The position numbers were made by a program, and so were the translations under genes. DNA of 64,000 bases from CAVSJO01 sp963728445 (lineage in GTDB: Bacteria > Gemmatimonadota > Gemmatimonadetes > Longimicrobiales > RSA9): assembly GCA_963728445.1 (NCBI GenBank), contig CAVSJO010000001.1:248001-312000 (forward strand), in the 5' to 3' direction. This document shows positions 1 to 9,784 of the stretch, in pieces. The stretch's first letter is position 1. Every line of letters begins with the position of its first letter. The notes under the pieces were generated by a model. That model saw only the letters and a program-made list of their open reading frames with translations, was not told the DNA's origin and made no database searches.

Positions 1-692
1 CGGCCCGGCGCAACCCGGCCTGGCGAGACAACGACGCCCTCCGGGAGACCCTCATGCGAGATCATCCCCAGTCGTACCGCGCCCAGTGGCTCGCGGCCGT
101 GCAGGCGACGCAGAAAGGCGAGCGGGCGAACGCGGAGGAGCACTGGCTGCTGGCATCCCGCATCTGGCCGTGGGACCAGCAGCTGCTCACGGACTACGGG
201 GCGTTCAAGGACCGGGTCGGTGACCGTCAGGGGGCGATCCGCCTGCTCGAGCGAGCCCGGGCGCTCCGCGCGGGGGTTCCGCGTACGGAGGCTGCTCTCG
301 GCCTGGCGTACTTCCGGGTCGGACGGTGGTCCGAAGCGGCGGATGCGTTCGACGCGGCGGAAGGCGTGACGGCACCCAGCGTCGCCTACGTGAGGCTGCG
401 CATCCAGGCGGACATCCAGTCGGGCCGCTTCGATGCGGCGGCGCGACTCGCCCGGGAGGCTCTCACGACGCGGGCCGATGCAGGCGAGGCCGAGTGGAGG
501 CTGCTCGGCCGAGCACGGGCAGGGCTCGGTGACTGGTCCGGCGCGGCGGCCGCGCTCGACTCCGCAGCGGCGCGCGGTGCCTCCTCCACTGAGCTGGGCG
601 CGGATCGCCGCCGCATCGCTTCCCTGTGCGCCGCTGGGAGCGGAGTCCCGGAGGCGTGCGCGAGCTTCGCCGCCCGCGGAGGCGCCCGCTGA
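1..692 (+). CDS. TPR-containing membrane glycosyltransferase-like protein, C-terminal fragment
   Basis: The reading frame (codons from base 3) is open from the window edge, so only the C-terminal ~229 residues are present. They hold tetratricopeptide-like helical repeats rich in Ala, Leu and Arg. The segment beginning RRNPAWRDNDALRETLM and running through SYRAQWLAAVQAT lines up closely with the region of the next gene that follows its last membrane helix (VRNPDWHDNNRLMGALL, then SYRAQWSAAAS). This gene is therefore very probably a paralogue of its neighbour: a polytopic protein with a soluble TPR tail. The internal ATG at 54 is not a sensible start because the homology continues upstream of it. 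The TGA overlaps the next ATG (TGATG), implying translational coupling. Substrate unknown. Confidence 0.75.
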   Translation, partial: ARRNPAWRDNDALRETLMRDHPQSYRAQWLAAVQATQKGERANAEEHWLLASRIWPWDQQLLTDYGAFKDRVGDRQGAIRLLERARALRAGVPRTEAALGLAYFRVGRWSEAADAFDAAEGVTAPSVAYVRLRIQADIQSGRFDAAARLAREALTTRADAGEAEWRLLGRARAGLGDWSGAAAALDSAAARGASSTELGADRRRIASLCAAGSGVPEACASFAARGGAR

Positions 693-2620
693 TGGCCCGC
701 GTCGAGGGGATCGAGACGGGTGCGGGCCCGGGCAACGTGTTCCGCGGCGGCCTTCGGACCCGCGAGCTCACCCTTATCGTCCTGCTCGCCGCGGTGGCGG
801 TGTACGCCAATTCCGTCGGGAACGGCTTTGCGCTCGACGATGTCTGGATCATCGCCCGCAATCGGCACGTATTCGCGTTCCGGAGCTGGCAGGAGATCTG
901 GCTCGGAACCTACTGGCCGTCGAACGGGGTCGCCGCCGGGCTGTACCGGCCTCTCACCATCTGGCTGTACATGCTGGAATGGCGCCTCGGGGGCGGCGAT
1001 CCGTGGGTGTTCCACCTGTCGAACGTGCTCCTGCACGGGGTCGCGTCCGTGCTCGTGTTCGGGCTCGTCCTCCGGCTCACGGGAGAACGGGTGGGCGCCT
1101 TCGTGGGCGCTCTGCTGTTCGCCGTGCATCCGCTCCACACGGAGGCCGTCGCGAACGCCGTGGGGCAGGCCGAGCTCCTGTCGGGGGTTGGCGTGCTCGG
1201 TGCCTGCCTGCTGTGGGTCGGGCGCCCGGAAGACGCTCCCGTCGGTCACCGGCGTGTGGCGGCGGTCGTCGGCTGCTTCCTGGCGGCCATGCTGTCGAAG
1301 GAGATCGCCATCGTCCTGCCGGCGCTCCTGGTCCTCCTCGACCTGGCCACCGGTCGCGTCGGCCGTTCCCGGCGCAGCGTCCTCCGGTGGCTGGATCGGA
1401 CCGGATTCGCTCTCGCCCTCATGGTCGTCGCCGCGGCGGTCTTCCTGGCACTCCGGTTCATCGTCCTGGGATCCGTCGCAGGCAACGCCGATACACCGGC
1501 CGTCCAGGCGCTCAACCACGCCGGGCCCCGCCTCCTCACCGCATTCCGCGCGTGGCCCGAGTACATGCGACTGCTCTTCTTCCCGCTCCGGCTCTCGCCG
1601 GACTACTCCCCGGCCGTGATCCTGCCCGTCACCGTGCCATCGCCCTTCGCCGTGCTCGGTGGGCTACTCCTGATCGGGACGGCGGCTCTTGCCCTGCTGA
1701 CGCCCCTCCGGCCCGCCGTCGGACTCGCGCCCGCCTGGTTCCTCGTCGCCGTCCTGCCCGTCTCGAACCTGGTCGTGCCCGTCGGCGTCATCGTCGCCGA
1801 GAGGACCCTCTATCTGCCCTCCGTCGCCCTCTCGCTGCTGGTCGGGTACGCGTGGGCGCCCGCGCGCACGAAATTGCACGCGCTGAGGCAGGAGCACTCC
1901 CCCCGAGCCGCCCGATTCGCCACCGCCGCCGCTGCTGGCGCGGTAACCCTCGGGATCGGGCTCCTCGCCGTCCGGACCGTCGTGCGCAATCCGGACTGGC
2001 ACGACAACAACCGCCTCATGGGAGCCCTTCTGCGGGAGTTCCCCATGTCCTACCGCGCCCAGTGGAGCGCCGCCGCCAGCGCCGCCACGCAGCGTGACAC
2101 GACTGCCGCGCTCCGCCGCTGGGCCCTGGCCTATCGCATCTGGCCGCAGGATTTCGAGATGAATACCGAGTACGGCATGTACCTCGTCAACGTCGGCCGC
2201 TACAAGGAAGCGATCCCGCTTCTGGAGGCCGCCAACACCCGGCACCCGTATCCCGGCCGCGGAGAGCACTACCTGTCCATCGCCTACCTGCGCACCGGCG
2301 ACTACCGTCACGCGCTCGTCTCCGTCCAGCGTGCCATCGCCGCGTACGGCCACCCCGACCCCGGCCTCCTCGAGATCCGCGGCTACGCGCTGCTCGGCCT
2401 CGGCGACCTGTCCGGCGTCACGCGCACCGTCCACCACGAGCTGTCCCTCCCCGGCGGAAGGCGCTGGACCGCGTTCGTGCTCCTGGCCCGGGCCTACGCC
2501 GCCGTCGGACACCCCCCCGCCGCCGACGCTGCCCTCGACTCCGCCCTCGCCCACGCCCCCGACTCCGCCTCCGCACACGCGGTCCGGAGCGCCTCCCGTG
2601 AGCTGGGTCTTCGTCGTTGA
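692..2620 (+). CDS. Polytopic TMTC/GT-C-like membrane protein with C-terminal TPR repeats
   Basis: 642 residues. The start is ATG 692, overlapping the previous stop. About ten hydrophobic segments occupy residues ~25-430, followed by a soluble TPR-like tail (~440-640). The first extracytoplasmic loop contains NSVGNGFALDDVWIIARN, with the paired acidic residues typical of GT-C membrane glycosyltransferases and of the TMTC family, which also joins a membrane domain to TPRs. Such enzymes use lipid-linked sugars at the outer face of the membrane. Its place directly upstream of the pilin genes suggests, but does not prove, a role in modifying surface or pilus proteins. The gene is a tandem paralogue of the upstream fragment. 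Codon use is like its neighbours. Confidence 0.7.
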   Translation: MARVEGIETGAGPGNVFRGGLRTRELTLIVLLAAVAVYANSVGNGFALDDVWIIARNRHVFAFRSWQEIWLGTYWPSNGVAAGLYRPLTIWLYMLEWRLGGGDPWVFHLSNVLLHGVASVLVFGLVLRLTGERVGAFVGALLFAVHPLHTEAVANAVGQAELLSGVGVLGACLLWVGRPEDAPVGHRRVAAVVGCFLAAMLSKEIAIVLPALLVLLDLATGRVGRSRRSVLRWLDRTGFALALMVVAAAVFLALRFIVLGSVAGNADTPAVQALNHAGPRLLTAFRAWPEYMRLLFFPLRLSPDYSPAVILPVTVPSPFAVLGGLLLIGTAALALLTPLRPAVGLAPAWFLVAVLPVSNLVVPVGVIVAERTLYLPSVALSLLVGYAWAPARTKLHALRQEHSPRAARFATAAAAGAVTLGIGLLAVRTVVRNPDWHDNNRLMGALLREFPMSYRAQWSAAASAATQRDTTAALRRWALAYRIWPQDFEMNTEYGMYLVNVGRYKEAIPLLEAANTRHPYPGRGEHYLSIAYLRTGDYRHALVSVQRAIAAYGHPDPGLLEIRGYALLGLGDLSGVTRTVHHELSLPGGRRWTAFVLLARAYAAVGHPPAADAALDSALAHAPDSASAHAVRSASRELGLRR

Positions 2621-2758
2621 AGCGGCAGGATTCTGCACGGACGCTTGCAGAATGCGAGTCCCGCGCGACTCCGCCATGCGTTTACGGTTTTCCGAGCTGA
2701 CCACGTAACTCCATGGTGCAGAATGGTTTGAGATGCAGTCGCCAATCGGCCCGGCGAG

Positions 2759-2774
2759 GGGCACGTCGATTGCC
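2759..2774 (+). promoter_or_regulatory. Sigma-54 promoter of the major pilin gene
   Basis: The sequence GGGCACGTCGATTGCC matches the sigma-54 consensus TGGCACR-N4-TTGCW at all but the first and last positions. It has GG at 2760-2761 and GC at 2772-2773 with exactly 10 bases between. Transcription would begin near 2784, leaving a ~58-nt leader before the pilin ATG at 2842. In well-studied type IV pilus systems pilA is sigma-54 dependent and activated by PilR; a PilR-type activator lies at 6736-8094. Confidence 0.8.
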
Positions 2775-2841
2775 CCTTCGTCCTGCCGTCGAACCCCGTT
2801 CCGGTTCCCGAAATCGAACCCATCTCAGTGAGGAGCGCCGC

Positions 2842-3243
2842 ATGCGTCAGAACCGTGAGGGATTCACGCTCATCGAGCTGCTGATCGTGGTGGTTATCAT
2901 CGGCATCCTGGCCGCCATCGCGATCCCGAAGTTCACCGCCACGCGTGAGAAGGCCTATTTCGCGGCGATGAAGTCGGACCTGAAGAACCTGCAGGCGCAG
3001 CAGGAGCTGTATTACTCGGACCACACGTATCAGTACGCGGATGCGTCGACGACGTCCGGCCTCGACTTCTCGCAGTCGCAGGGTGTGAACGTGACGATCA
3101 GCAACGCGTCGGGCACGGGGTGGCAGGCAACGGCGACGCACGACGCGCTGCAGTCGACGCAGTTCTGCGCGCTCTATTACGGCGACGTTGCGTCGGTGAG
3201 CCCGGCCACGACGCCGGGGGTCGTGACCTGTACGGGCGAGTAG
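2842..3243 (+). CDS. pilA: Type IV major pilin (PilA)
   Basis: 133 residues. ATG 2842 is preceded by GAGGAGCG, a good ribosome binding site. The leader peptide MRQNREG ends at the prepilin cleavage site G|FTLIELLIVVVIIGILAA, which has the required Glu5 and the long N-terminal helix that packs the pilus core. The rest is a compact globular head with an EKAYFAAMKSDLKNLQAQQELYY helix. Two Cys near the C-terminus, in FCALYY and VVTCTGE, probably close a disulfide D-loop. Export is followed by processing by the prepilin peptidase at 48525. Expression is probably from the sigma-54 promoter at 2759 and limited downstream by the hairpin at 3281. Confidence 0.93.
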   Translation: MRQNREGFTLIELLIVVVIIGILAAIAIPKFTATREKAYFAAMKSDLKNLQAQQELYYSDHTYQYADASTTSGLDFSQSQGVNVTISNASGTGWQATATHDALQSTQFCALYYGDVASVSPATTPGVVTCTGE

Positions 3244-3280
3244 GGGGCGTCCGCCTCGGCGGACAGATCATCCAGACGCG

Positions 3281-3307
3281 GAGCGGGACGGCGCGGCCGT
3301 CCCGCTC
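3281..3307 (+). terminator. Strong hairpin between the two pilin genes
   Basis: A perfect 12-bp inverted repeat (GAGCGGGACGGC / GCCGTCCCGCTC) with a 3-nt GCG loop starts 37 nt after the pilA stop. No real U-tract follows (CTGCCGTTGTTA). It is therefore either a partial terminator or a 3' stabilising stem that favours pilA mRNA over the downstream pilin. Confidence 0.6.
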
Positions 3308-3335
3308 CTGCCGTTGTTACCGGGGGGCGGTCGCC

Positions 3336-3725
3336 ATGGAGTGCCGGACGCGCGGCTTCACGCTGATCGAGCTGCTGGTCGTGGTCGTGATCATCGGAGT
3401 CCTGGCGGCCATCGCCGTCCCGCGCTTCATGCGGATACGTGAGAAGGCGATCGTCGCCACCATGGAGAGTGACCTCCGGACGCTGTCGATCCAGCAGGAG
3501 CTTTACCACAAGGCGCACAACACGTATGCGACGTCGCTGTCGGCGACGGGCTTCGAGTCGAGCGCGTCGGTGGTCGTGACCATTGCCGAGGCGGACGTGA
3601 GCGGATGGTCGGCCAGGGCCTCCCACTCGGGCACCAGCCTGGAGTGCGGGATCTTCTTCGGCTCGGCGGACCCCGCGGGTGCTTCCCCGGCCACGGAGCC
3701 CGGCGCGATCGCCTGCACGCAGTGA
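3336..3725 (+). CDS. Second type IV pilin-like protein
   Basis: 129 residues. ATG 3336 follows GGGGGGCGG. The short leader MECRTRG precedes G|FTLIELLVVVVIIGVLAA with Glu5. The mature part parallels PilA (REKAIVATMESDLRTLSIQQELYHKAHNTY compared with REKAYFAAMKSDLKNLQAQQELYYSDHTYQ) and again ends in a two-Cys loop (LECGIFFG ... AIACTQ). It is thus a tandem paralogue of PilA, either an alternative major pilin or a minor subunit. It lies behind the intergenic hairpin and probably accumulates at a lower level. Its TGA overlaps the GTG start of the next gene, coupling pilin translation to a membrane glycosyltransferase-like protein. Confidence 0.9.
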   Translation: MECRTRGFTLIELLVVVVIIGVLAAIAVPRFMRIREKAIVATMESDLRTLSIQQELYHKAHNTYATSLSATGFESSASVVVTIAEADVSGWSARASHSGTSLECGIFFGSADPAGASPATEPGAIACTQ

Positions 3726-5410
3726 GCAGGGCCCGGGTCCTGGACCGGTTCGGCGCCTTCATCGCCGGCGCTGCGGTCTTTGCCGGCTACCTCTTCCTTC
3801 GCCTGCCGCAGCCGTTTCCGGCGGGTTCCTACCACGACGACGGCGTCTACACGAGCCTGGGGCGAGCCCTCGCGTCCGGCGCGGGCTATCGATCCATCTA
3901 CACGGTGGGAGACCCGGTCCAGCTGAAGTATCCGCCGGGCCTGCCCCTGGTGCTGTCGCTCCTCTGGCGATTCACCGGCACGCTGGACGGGGTGGTCAGC
4001 CTGACGTGGATGCTGAATGCGCTCCTCGCCGGCGTCGCGGCGGCCCTCGTCTGGCACGTCGGGCGGCGCAGGATGGGTCTGCACCCGCTGACGGTGGGGG
4101 TGTTCGCGCTGGGGCCGTTCCTTCTCGACGACATGCTCCAGTACTACAGCCTCGCGCTCAGCGAGCCGTGGATGATCGCCGGCTGGGCGCTGACCGCGTG
4201 CCTGTGGCTGGAGGCGACGGGCCGGGGGGAGGGAAGGGCGCGCCTGCGCCTCGTCCTTGCGGCCGCCTTCGTGGCCGGTGCGACCACGCTGTTCCGCAGC
4301 CATGCGATGGCGCTGATTCCGGCCATCGTCGTTGCGGGGCTCCTCGCGCGGCTCCGCCGCCGCGAAGTGGCGCTGGCGGCGGTCGTCGCGATCCTTCCCG
4401 AGCTGGTCTGGCTCGCGGTCCGTTCCCATCTGCGCGCCGTGGGACCCGTCTCCACGCTTCCGGAGGACCTGCCGTACCTGGACTGGATGGTGGCGGGCCC
4501 GGCCGGGGCAGCCGCGGTGGTCGGTCGAAGCCTGCTCTACAATCTCGCCACCTACCGTGTGATCTTCTCCTACTACCTGAGTCCCGACCCTGCCGTAGGC
4601 ACGCTTGTACTCCTGGGCGTGCTGGCGCTCGCGGCGCTCGGAGCGTGGCGGAGCGCGTCGGATGTTCGCCGGAGCGGTGGCGGGTTCATCGCACTCTCTA
4701 CGGGATTCGTGCTGGTCCTCGGCCTGATCTGGCCGTTCACGCAGGACCGCCTGGTACTGCCGGCGTTCCCGTTCCTGGGACTCCTCGCCGCTCGCGGCGC
4801 GTCGGTTCTCGGGCGCCGGGCGGCGGACGCCGTCGAACGGCGGCGTGGAAGCGCGCCGCCTCGCGCCGTGGTGCGCGCCGCCGGACTGGTCTGCGTCGCG
4901 CTCGCAGCCGGACTCGTCGCTCTGCGGCAGGCGAGCATACGGTCGGATTACGTGGACGCATTCCGTACGGGACGCCGGGTGCGGCAGGCGAACGTGGGGA
5001 TCATCCTCCTGAACAACGGCCGATTCGTCGTACGGTCCGCCGAGTGGCTGATGGAGAACACGCCGCGGGACGCCGTCGTGCTCGTCGACTATCCCCCCGG
5101 CATCGCCCTCTACAGCGGCCGGAAGGCGATCGACTCGGCGCCCAGCGAGACGTCCTTCGCGCCGTCCGTGTTCGCGGTTCCCGGCAGGTACGTGGCGACC
5201 CGCATCCTCCAGGACGGGGTGAGCGTGATCATGCTCGCCGGCACCGAGCCCATGCTGCAGCGCGACCTGGTCCTCCTGATGCGGCGCTGCCCCGGCGTCC
5301 TGGAGCGCCGCGCGGGACCCCGCATCACCGCAGGGCCCCCGCCGCCCGTCTTCCTGGTGCATCCCGACACGGCCTGCCTGCGCGGATTGACGACGAACGC
5401 TCCGTCCTGA
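3722..5410 (+). CDS. GT-C/PMT-type integral membrane glycosyltransferase-like protein
   Basis: 562 residues. GTG 3722 overlaps the preceding stop (GTGA). The N-terminus has one hydrophobic helix, then SYHDDGVYTSLGRALASG, the Asp-Asp loop typical of GT-C/PMT_2 (ArnT-like) transferases, and later LKYPPGLPLVLSLLW, another signature of that superfamily. About ten further hydrophobic segments follow to residue ~420, then a soluble C-terminal domain (~430-562). Known members move a sugar from a polyprenyl-phosphate carrier to protein or lipid outside the cytoplasmic membrane. Translational coupling to a pilin gene makes pilin glycosylation a reasonable inference. The acceptor cannot be read from sequence. 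Confidence 0.72.
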   Translation: MSRARVLDRFGAFIAGAAVFAGYLFLRLPQPFPAGSYHDDGVYTSLGRALASGAGYRSIYTVGDPVQLKYPPGLPLVLSLLWRFTGTLDGVVSLTWMLNALLAGVAAALVWHVGRRRMGLHPLTVGVFALGPFLLDDMLQYYSLALSEPWMIAGWALTACLWLEATGRGEGRARLRLVLAAAFVAGATTLFRSHAMALIPAIVVAGLLARLRRREVALAAVVAILPELVWLAVRSHLRAVGPVSTLPEDLPYLDWMVAGPAGAAAVVGRSLLYNLATYRVIFSYYLSPDPAVGTLVLLGVLALAALGAWRSASDVRRSGGGFIALSTGFVLVLGLIWPFTQDRLVLPAFPFLGLLAARGASVLGRRAADAVERRRGSAPPRAVVRAAGLVCVALAAGLVALRQASIRSDYVDAFRTGRRVRQANVGIILLNNGRFVVRSAEWLMENTPRDAVVLVDYPPGIALYSGRKAIDSAPSETSFAPSVFAVPGRYVATRILQDGVSVIMLAGTEPMLQRDLVLLMRRCPGVLERRAGPRITAGPPPPVFLVHPDTACLRGLTTNAPS

Positions 5411-5482
5411 GGACGGCCTTCGTATTGCACGGCTTGGGCCCGTCGCCCATTATTTCGCCATCCTTCGCCTCCGGTCCGACTG

Positions 5483-6735
5483 ATGAAGAGCCTGCCGACG
5501 CTCGGCCGCGAGCTCCTGGGCGCTCTGGTGGTCGTGTTCGCCGCCGCCGTTATCGTGGCCGCGACCGGCATCGCGCTCGTGCTGCCCCGGCTGGAAACCG
5601 CCGCCGAGGCCACGATCTACGTCGCAGTCCTGGTCGTGGCTGATGTGGCCGTTTTCGCCGTCTTCGGTCGCTATCTGCTGGGCCGTCGAGTGGTGCGCCC
5701 TCTCGCCGAAGTCGTGGAGGAGGTCGAGGCGATCGCGGGCGGGGACTACGCGCGGAAGGTCCGGCCCGGGGACACCGCCGAGCTCGACCGGCTGGCCGAC
5801 GCCGTCAACGACATGGCCGGGTCGCTCATCGAGCACCAGCAGGAACTCGTCGCCAACGTGCAGTCCCTCGAGGAGACGAACCGGGAGCTGACAGAGGCGC
5901 GGGACGAGCTGATCCGCATCGAGAAGATGGCGTCCGTCGGACGCCTCGCGGCCGGGATCGCCCACGAGATCGGCAATCCGCTCAGCGCCATCCTCGGCTA
6001 CATGGGAGTGCTGAGACGCGGCGCGGACGAGCGCCGGGCGGAGCTCATCGGCTCGGCGGAGCACGAGGCCCGGCGCATCGACCGTATCGTGCACGGCCTG
6101 CTGGATTACGCCCGACCCCGTGAAGCCCGGCCACGGGAGATCGTCGTGAACGAGGTCGTCGAGAAGACCGTCGACCTGCTCCGCACGCAGGGCCGCTTGA
6201 GCCAGGCGGAAATCAGCGTGGACCTGGCGGACGGGCTCCCGCCGGTGACTGCGGACTGGAACCAGCTGCAGCAGGTGCTCGTCAACCTCATGATCAACGC
6301 CCTCGACGCGATTGAGAACGTCGCCGAGCCGCGGCTTATCGTGGCCACGTCGCTCGTGCAGGCGGCGCCCCGGCCGCAGCTTTCGTCCCGCCGCGCGACG
6401 GATCCGCCCGACGTCGACTACTCCCACCGCCGGCGCTTTCACCGGACGCCGCGGCTACCCCGGGAATCCCCCTTCCCGCCCCGCGTGGAGCTGGTCCGCC
6501 TGTCCGTTGCCGACAACGGCACGGGCATTCCCCTCGAGGACCGCGAGCACATCTTCGAGCCCTTCTATACGACGAAGGAAGTCGGGAAGGGAACGGGCCT
6601 CGGGCTCGCCGTCGCCGCCCGGCTCATCGACGGCATGGGCGGCACGATCCGCGTCGACAGCGAGACCGGCCACGGCGCGACGTTCTCCATCCTCCTCCCG
6701 AAGGCCGACGCACCCGAACCCGAAGGGACCGCCGC

Positions 6736-6739
<4 letters not shown>
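5483..6739 (+). CDS. pilS: Sensor histidine kinase, PilS/NtrB-like
   Basis: 418 residues. Two membrane helices (~10-35 and ~45-65) flank a very short periplasmic loop. A HAMP domain (~66-118) and a coiled coil (~115-148) precede the dimerisation helix with HEIGNPLSAI (phospho-acceptor His161). The catalytic domain shows the N box (NLMINALDAIENV), G1 (VADNGTGIP), F box (EHIFEPFYTTK) and G2 (GTGLGLAVA). A ~45-residue Arg/Pro-rich insertion sits between the N and G1 boxes, which is unusual. The ATGA overlap with the response regulator gene marks them as a pair. The symbol rests on pilus context and on the NtrC-class partner. Unlike classical PilS it has only two helices. Confidence 0.85.
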
Positions 6740-8094
<1,355 letters not shown>

Positions 8095-8169
8095 CACGCC
8101 AGGCGGGCGCGCCCGTCGACGGCCGGTTCCGCTATCGCATCGCCCCACGCGCGGCGGCATCCTCGCCGC

Positions 8170-8634
8170 ATGGCGAATCGACGACCTCCCGCGCGGCCTT
8201 CCTCGGGTCCCACGCCTCTCCACGGCGCGACGCTCGCCGAGCTGATCGTCGTGCTGGCGGTGATCGCTGCGGTCTGCGCCGTGGCCGTCCCGCCCTTCCA
8301 GCGACGCCTCGACCGTCTCGCGGTCGCGGCCGCGGCCCGCACGCTCCTGGCCGCGTGCGACCGCGCGCGCATGGCGGGGCTGGAGTCGGGCGGTGCCGAG
8401 CTCGTCGTCGACGCTTCGGCCGGGCGCGTGTGGGTCGAAGCGACCGTCATCGCATCTCCGGACACCCTCCCCCTGGGCGACGTCGCAGTCGACGTCTCCG
8501 GCGCCTCCCCCGTCCGCATCCGCTACTCGGCTCTCGGACTCGGCGTCGTCGCCAGCCGAACGTTCGTGCTGCACCGCGGTTCTGCTCAGGCCCGGGTCAC
8601 CCTATCCGGCTATGGCCGAGCGAGGGTCTGGTGA
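8170..8634 (+). CDS. Minor pseudopilin, GspH/FimT-like (cassette A)
   Basis: 154 residues. A ~19-residue basic leader ends at G|ATLAELIVVLAVIAAVCAVAVPPF, a prepilin motif with Glu5 and Ala rather than Phe at +1. The C-terminal part (~60-154) is beta-rich, as in GspH/FimT. It is the first gene of a four-gene cassette in which every junction overlaps (GTGA, ATGA, GTGA), in the order H-I-J-K/X found in type II secretion and type IV pilus tip complexes. It probably forms part of a priming complex. Residues between 40 and 75 continue the hydrophobic helix, as expected for this family. Confidence 0.75.
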   Translation: MANRRPPARPSSGPTPLHGATLAELIVVLAVIAAVCAVAVPPFQRRLDRLAVAAAARTLLAACDRARMAGLESGGAELVVDASAGRVWVEATVIASPDTLPLGDVAVDVSGASPVRIRYSALGLGVVASRTFVLHRGSAQARVTLSGYGRARVW

Positions 8635-8978
8635 AGCGGGAGGGCTTTACGGTGACCGAGGTCCTCGTGGCCCTCATGATCCTGTCCATCGGAGGGCTGG
8701 CGGGACTCGGTGCCGCCGCCGCCGGGGCCAGGGAGCTGGGACGCGCGGCCCGCCTGGAGCATGGAGTCGCCGCGGCGGAGGCTCTCTACGACTCGCTCCT
8801 GGCCCTGCCCACCTGGGACGCTGCGGCGGGCTCGCGTATCGAGGACGGCGTGCGTCTGGACTGGTCGGTCGAGGGGCTGACGATCGCCATCGACGTGCAC
8901 CACCCCCCCGAGGCCGGGCTCGCGGACTTCTCTCTCGTCGGCAGGCGTCCGCCACCCATGCCGTTCGTCGCGCCATGA
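8631..8978 (+). CDS. Minor pseudopilin, GspI/PilV-like (cassette A)
   Basis: 115 residues. GTG 8631 overlaps the stop of the preceding gene. Leader VKREG precedes G|FTVTEVLVALMILSIGGLAGLGA, where Glu5 and the VLVALMIL run are typical of GspI/PilV. The head is small and acidic. GspI usually nucleates the pseudopilus tip together with GspJ and GspK, and the next two genes fit those roles. No Cys pair is present. The alternative name PilV cannot be excluded from sequence alone. Confidence 0.75.
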   Translation: MKREGFTVTEVLVALMILSIGGLAGLGAAAAGARELGRAARLEHGVAAAEALYDSLLALPTWDAAAGSRIEDGVRLDWSVEGLTIAIDVHHPPEAGLADFSLVGRRPPPMPFVAP

Positions 8979-9784
8979 ACCCCCGGTCCGGACGGCAGGG
9001 TGCGACGCTACTGGAGCTCGTCGTCGCGCTCACGGTCGCCTCCGTCGTGCTGGCGCCGGCGGGGACGGCCGTCGTGGCGCAGATCGCGTCCGCCCGACGC
9101 GCCGCCGCCGACGTCGCCGACGGCGAAGCCCTCCGCTCGGCCTCCCTGCTCCTCGCCGCCGAGACACGCTGGCTCGGTCCGGCCGACGTGGACGCCGCCG
9201 CCGACGCAGTCGACTCCCTCTCGATGCGCGCCTTCCGGGGTATCGCCGTCATCTGCGAGAGGGCGGACTCGGACCTGTGGGCGGCGGTGTGGGCGACGCG
9301 GGCACCCGATCCGTCGAAGGACTCCCTCCTCTGGGTGCAGGCCGACGGACTCGAGACGGCTTCCGCGGTGACGTTCGTGGGCGTGGCGCCGCCGCCCGGA
9401 TCGGGCTGCGCGTCCGCGCTTTCCGCCGACTCCGCCGCCGTCTATCGCCTGCGCGTCTCACCGGTGCCCGCAGCGGCGAAGCTCGGCGCCCTCGCCGAGC
9501 TGTTCGAGCACGGCGTCTACTCCGTCTCCGCGGGAGCGCTGCGGTACCGGCGCGGGGGCGGGGGGCGGCAGCCGGTCACCGATCAGCGATTCGATACCAC
9601 GGCAGCCCCGCTCGCACTGGAGCGCCGACCGGCGGTGCTGCCGTCCGGCTCCACGGCAGTGGCCGTTCCTGTCGCTGCCGTGCTCGACGTCCGGTCCGTC
9701 CAGGCCGAGCCTGGGCTCCACGGGGCGCACCGCACCGTCCGCCGGCGACTGCCCTTCTTCAACGCCCGCCCCGGTGGAACGTGA
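8975..9784 (+). CDS. Minor pseudopilin, GspJ/PilW-like (cassette A)
   Basis: 269 residues. ATG 8975 overlaps the previous TGA. Leader MNPRSGRQG precedes G|ATLLELVVALTVASVVLAPAG with Glu5. The long extracytoplasmic domain is beta-rich and carries two Cys (VICERAD and GSGCASAL) that may form a disulfide. Size and gene position match GspJ or PilW. The C-terminal ~40 residues are Arg-rich, unlike typical GspJ. Confidence 0.7.
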   Translation: MNPRSGRQGATLLELVVALTVASVVLAPAGTAVVAQIASARRAAADVADGEALRSASLLLAAETRWLGPADVDAAADAVDSLSMRAFRGIAVICERADSDLWAAVWATRAPDPSKDSLLWVQADGLETASAVTFVGVAPPPGSGCASALSADSAAVYRLRVSPVPAAAKLGALAELFEHGVYSVSAGALRYRRGGGGRQPVTDQRFDTTAAPLALERRPAVLPSGSTAVAVPVAAVLDVRSVQAEPGLHGAHRTVRRRLPFFNARPGGT

